From an uncultured Lachnospiraceae bacterium (lineage in GTDB: Bacteria; Bacillota; Clostridia; Lachnospirales; Lachnospiraceae), in the NCBI GenBank assembly GCA_945643825.1, contig CALZEZ010000061.1, forward strand, positions 1 to 7,512: a stretch of DNA of 7,512 nt, in the 5' to 3' direction. Position numbers and translations under genes: made by a program. Position 1 is the stretch's first letter, and each line of letters begins with the position of its first letter. Shown one piece after another: positions 6,901 to 7,512 of the stretch. The notes under the pieces are model-generated. The model worked only from the letters and a program-made list of their open reading frames with translations, made no database searches and was not told where the DNA came from.

Positions 6901-7512
6901 ATCGTCTCTCTCCTGATCTGCTCGGGATTCTCTACCTTTACCAGATCCTTCTCGATCAGATACTCAATCCTCTGTTTCTTCTTAATCCCAATGAGGAATT
7001 CTTCCACGTTCTGCTCATTTCCGGGGTATACGCACAGTCCCTGGTAGAGTCCGCGATATTTCCTGTCATTCCCATCTAAAATCCGCAAGAAACCGGCATC
7101 ATAAAACAGAGTAACCGCTTCTGTCCAGTTACTCTTTGCCAGATTTGCAAAATGAAAAAGATTCTTAATCGGTCCCATGGAGGAAGTAAGCACCGGATAC
7201 TCTACGGAAACTACAAAAGGAACATAGTATTCCCCCTGATTGGAAATGATATCGAACTCACCCTTTAACACTTCCCCTTCTTCGATATCACGGGCATCGA
7301 ACTGGTAATGAATCTCTTCCCCGTTTCCAAGAAAATCCGGATTCAAAACCTTCATTCCCGGCAATGACGAGAAAACGGTTCCCTGCGTCAGATGACCGGC
7401 TTCTCCCCGGATTGTAAAGCTTCCTTCCTTAATCTCACCGCGTTTTAAGCTAAGCTCAATTTTGGCTCGGTCAAACTCCAGACAACCCTTGTCATATTCA
7501 AATTTTCCTTCG
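3978..7512 (-). CDS. Giant beta-domain plus alpha-solenoid protein, 5' end cut by window edge (DUF5717-like)
   Basis: At least 1177 residues are visible and the reading frame is open to the window edge, so the true start is beyond 7512. The in-frame TTG at 7364 is not the start: the 49 codons before it (EGKFEYDKGCLEFDR onward) continue the same beta domain. Residues 1-105 look like an immunoglobulin-like beta sandwich ending ISNQGEYYVPFVVSVE. Residues 111-190 are helical. Residues 200-282 form a second beta domain (ITRNGWGYTYLKAE, LHAGKNYTKIRIY). From about 290 to 1048 the protein is a long helical repeat body with TPR-like pairs, for example 336-358 and 820-838. It is interrupted by a beta-rich insert at about 670-765. 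A beta patch (1049-1124, FVLFFGETLQYYIIEE) and an acidic, tyrosine-rich helix close the protein. There is no transmembrane segment or catalytic motif. It heads the visible operon with the Hsp70-like gene 10 bp downstream. A scaffold role is inference. The family label DUF5717 is from memory. Confidence 0.92.
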   Translation of the reverse strand, partial: EGKFEYDKGCLEFDRAKIELSLKRGEIKEGSFTIRGEAGHLTQGTVFSSLPGMKVLNPDFLGNGEEIHYQFDARDIEEGEVLKGEFDIISNQGEYYVPFVVSVEYPVLTSSMGPIKNLFHFANLAKSNWTEAVTLFYDAGFLRILDGNDRKYRGLYQGLCVYPGNEQNVEEFLIGIKKKQRIEYLIEKDLVKVENPEQIRRETIQITRNGWGYTYLKAECEGEFVQLEKETLTENDFLGNYCYLDFYIDSAKLHAGKNYTKIRIYNSYCVHEVMVEVYVEQKDRDILLRHQMYSYNLYELMNFYEKFRLRKIGTNVWLTETGKLVEKLEEYGEDAEVIKLFEAQLLITQERFNEAKWILDRIGRQLEGRQVKPEIACYYLYLNSLNSREEAYVDQIAHEVEGIFEQYRENWRIAWLMLYLSENYCKSSAKKWLFLEEQFERGCNSPVLYIEAIVLLQQNPALLTKLGAFEQHVLCYGVRKGVLKEDLVRQILSVAGQMKEFRPLVLRILEGCYECRPGNDALQTICSYLIKGNLVSPKYFRWYKLGVESEVRVTRLYEYYMLSMDLADEAEIPRMVMMYFAYQNELTYEKNARLYAHVVKNRDRYPEIYANYREQMERFVLEQIDAGHINRDLAYLYSSILIPQMIHNENAEAFSRLLFMNLFTTEYEKLRQIVVIHAQDAKETAYPLQHGHAAVPIYTSDYTVLFEDDEHNRFCGSVNYNIEKLMIPGKFAKFVAPFVRESTGFAVYMCESSRSFLAPNEDNLIFYQKVVTDEALDADYRAQICQRLLGFLYETDRMRELDQVLDGLDMTRLHARDRAQALQYLILRGNFDKAYEWVCRFGPECVDSKSLMRLCSRLLERENFTPTPEMTQLCMVALEHGKVDKQILEYLMVQYQGLAKKLRDIWKKGRERELDCHALEHRLLEQVLYTGAYVGERQELFTDYVSGDYDPMLREAFVIQSSYDYFVKEKVMPAFLFEQIEQIFRENGMVQKVCKLAFVKYFAAEGKEQATLHAETLKEFVGELVGEGKLLPLYREYQDLIPAVRHFYDRTIIEYRAHPGSRVHIHYLVEKDSEQEAEYITEEMTDVFEGVCSKEFVLFFGETLQYYIIEERDGEEQLTESATIRKNDIGKEILESRFSRINDLVISQTLEDYSTLDTMLEEYYQADYYADYLFRLL

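Noticed and set aside
3978..7364. Giant gene starting at TTG 7364
   Set aside because: The frame is open all the way to 7512 and encodes continuous domain sequence, so 7364 is an internal leucine codon.
1..7512. Defence island, prophage or mobile element
   Set aside because: No integrase, transposase, nuclease, toxin-antitoxin pair, tRNA attachment site or terminal repeat was seen, and the neighbour is a housekeeping purine gene.

Overview
The window reads as chromosomal DNA from a Lachnospiraceae-type Firmicute (Roseburia/Butyrivibrio/Blautia relatives). The basis is strong AGGAGG-type ribosome binding sites, moderate GC, tightly packed co-directional genes, and a gene set that I recall (from memory, not a search) as typical of that family. 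There is no tRNA, rRNA, CRISPR, insertion sequence, integrase or phage gene. All supported genes lie on the minus strand, so the window is best read from 7512 down to 1.

Layout in transcription order: (1) 7512-3978, a very large protein of at least 1177 residues whose start lies outside the window. It has N-terminal beta domains followed by a long alpha-helical repeat body, and resembles the family I recall as DUF5717. (2) 3967-2660, a 435-residue Hsp70/actin-fold protein with a degraded ATPase motif, resembling DUF5716. (3) 2645-1797, a 282-residue TPR-like helical protein. (4) 1793-630, a 387-residue coiled-coil protein with a central two-helix membrane hairpin. (5) An 85-bp gap with a candidate promoter, then purC (544 to beyond position 1), the SAICAR synthase of purine biosynthesis, truncated by the window edge.

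Genes 1 to 4 are separated by only 10, 14 and 3 bp. Two of the ribosome binding sites overlap the stop codon or last codons of the gene before, so these genes almost certainly form one translationally coupled operon. The combination is an Hsp70-like module, a giant beta/alpha-solenoid scaffold, a TPR adaptor and a membrane-anchored coiled coil. No function is known to me. My inference is a membrane-associated assembly in which the degenerate Hsp70-like protein acts as a nucleotide-sensing or purely structural partner. Its position next to purC and its ordinary composition point to a vertically inherited chromosomal locus rather than a mobile island. purC probably has its own promoter but may also receive read-through, since no terminator is visible in the gap.

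Two start-codon corrections matter. The large gene does not begin at the in-frame TTG at 7364, because coding continues to the window edge. The Hsp70-like gene starts at 3967, directly after a perfect Shine-Dalgarno sequence, not at the upstream ATG at 4006.
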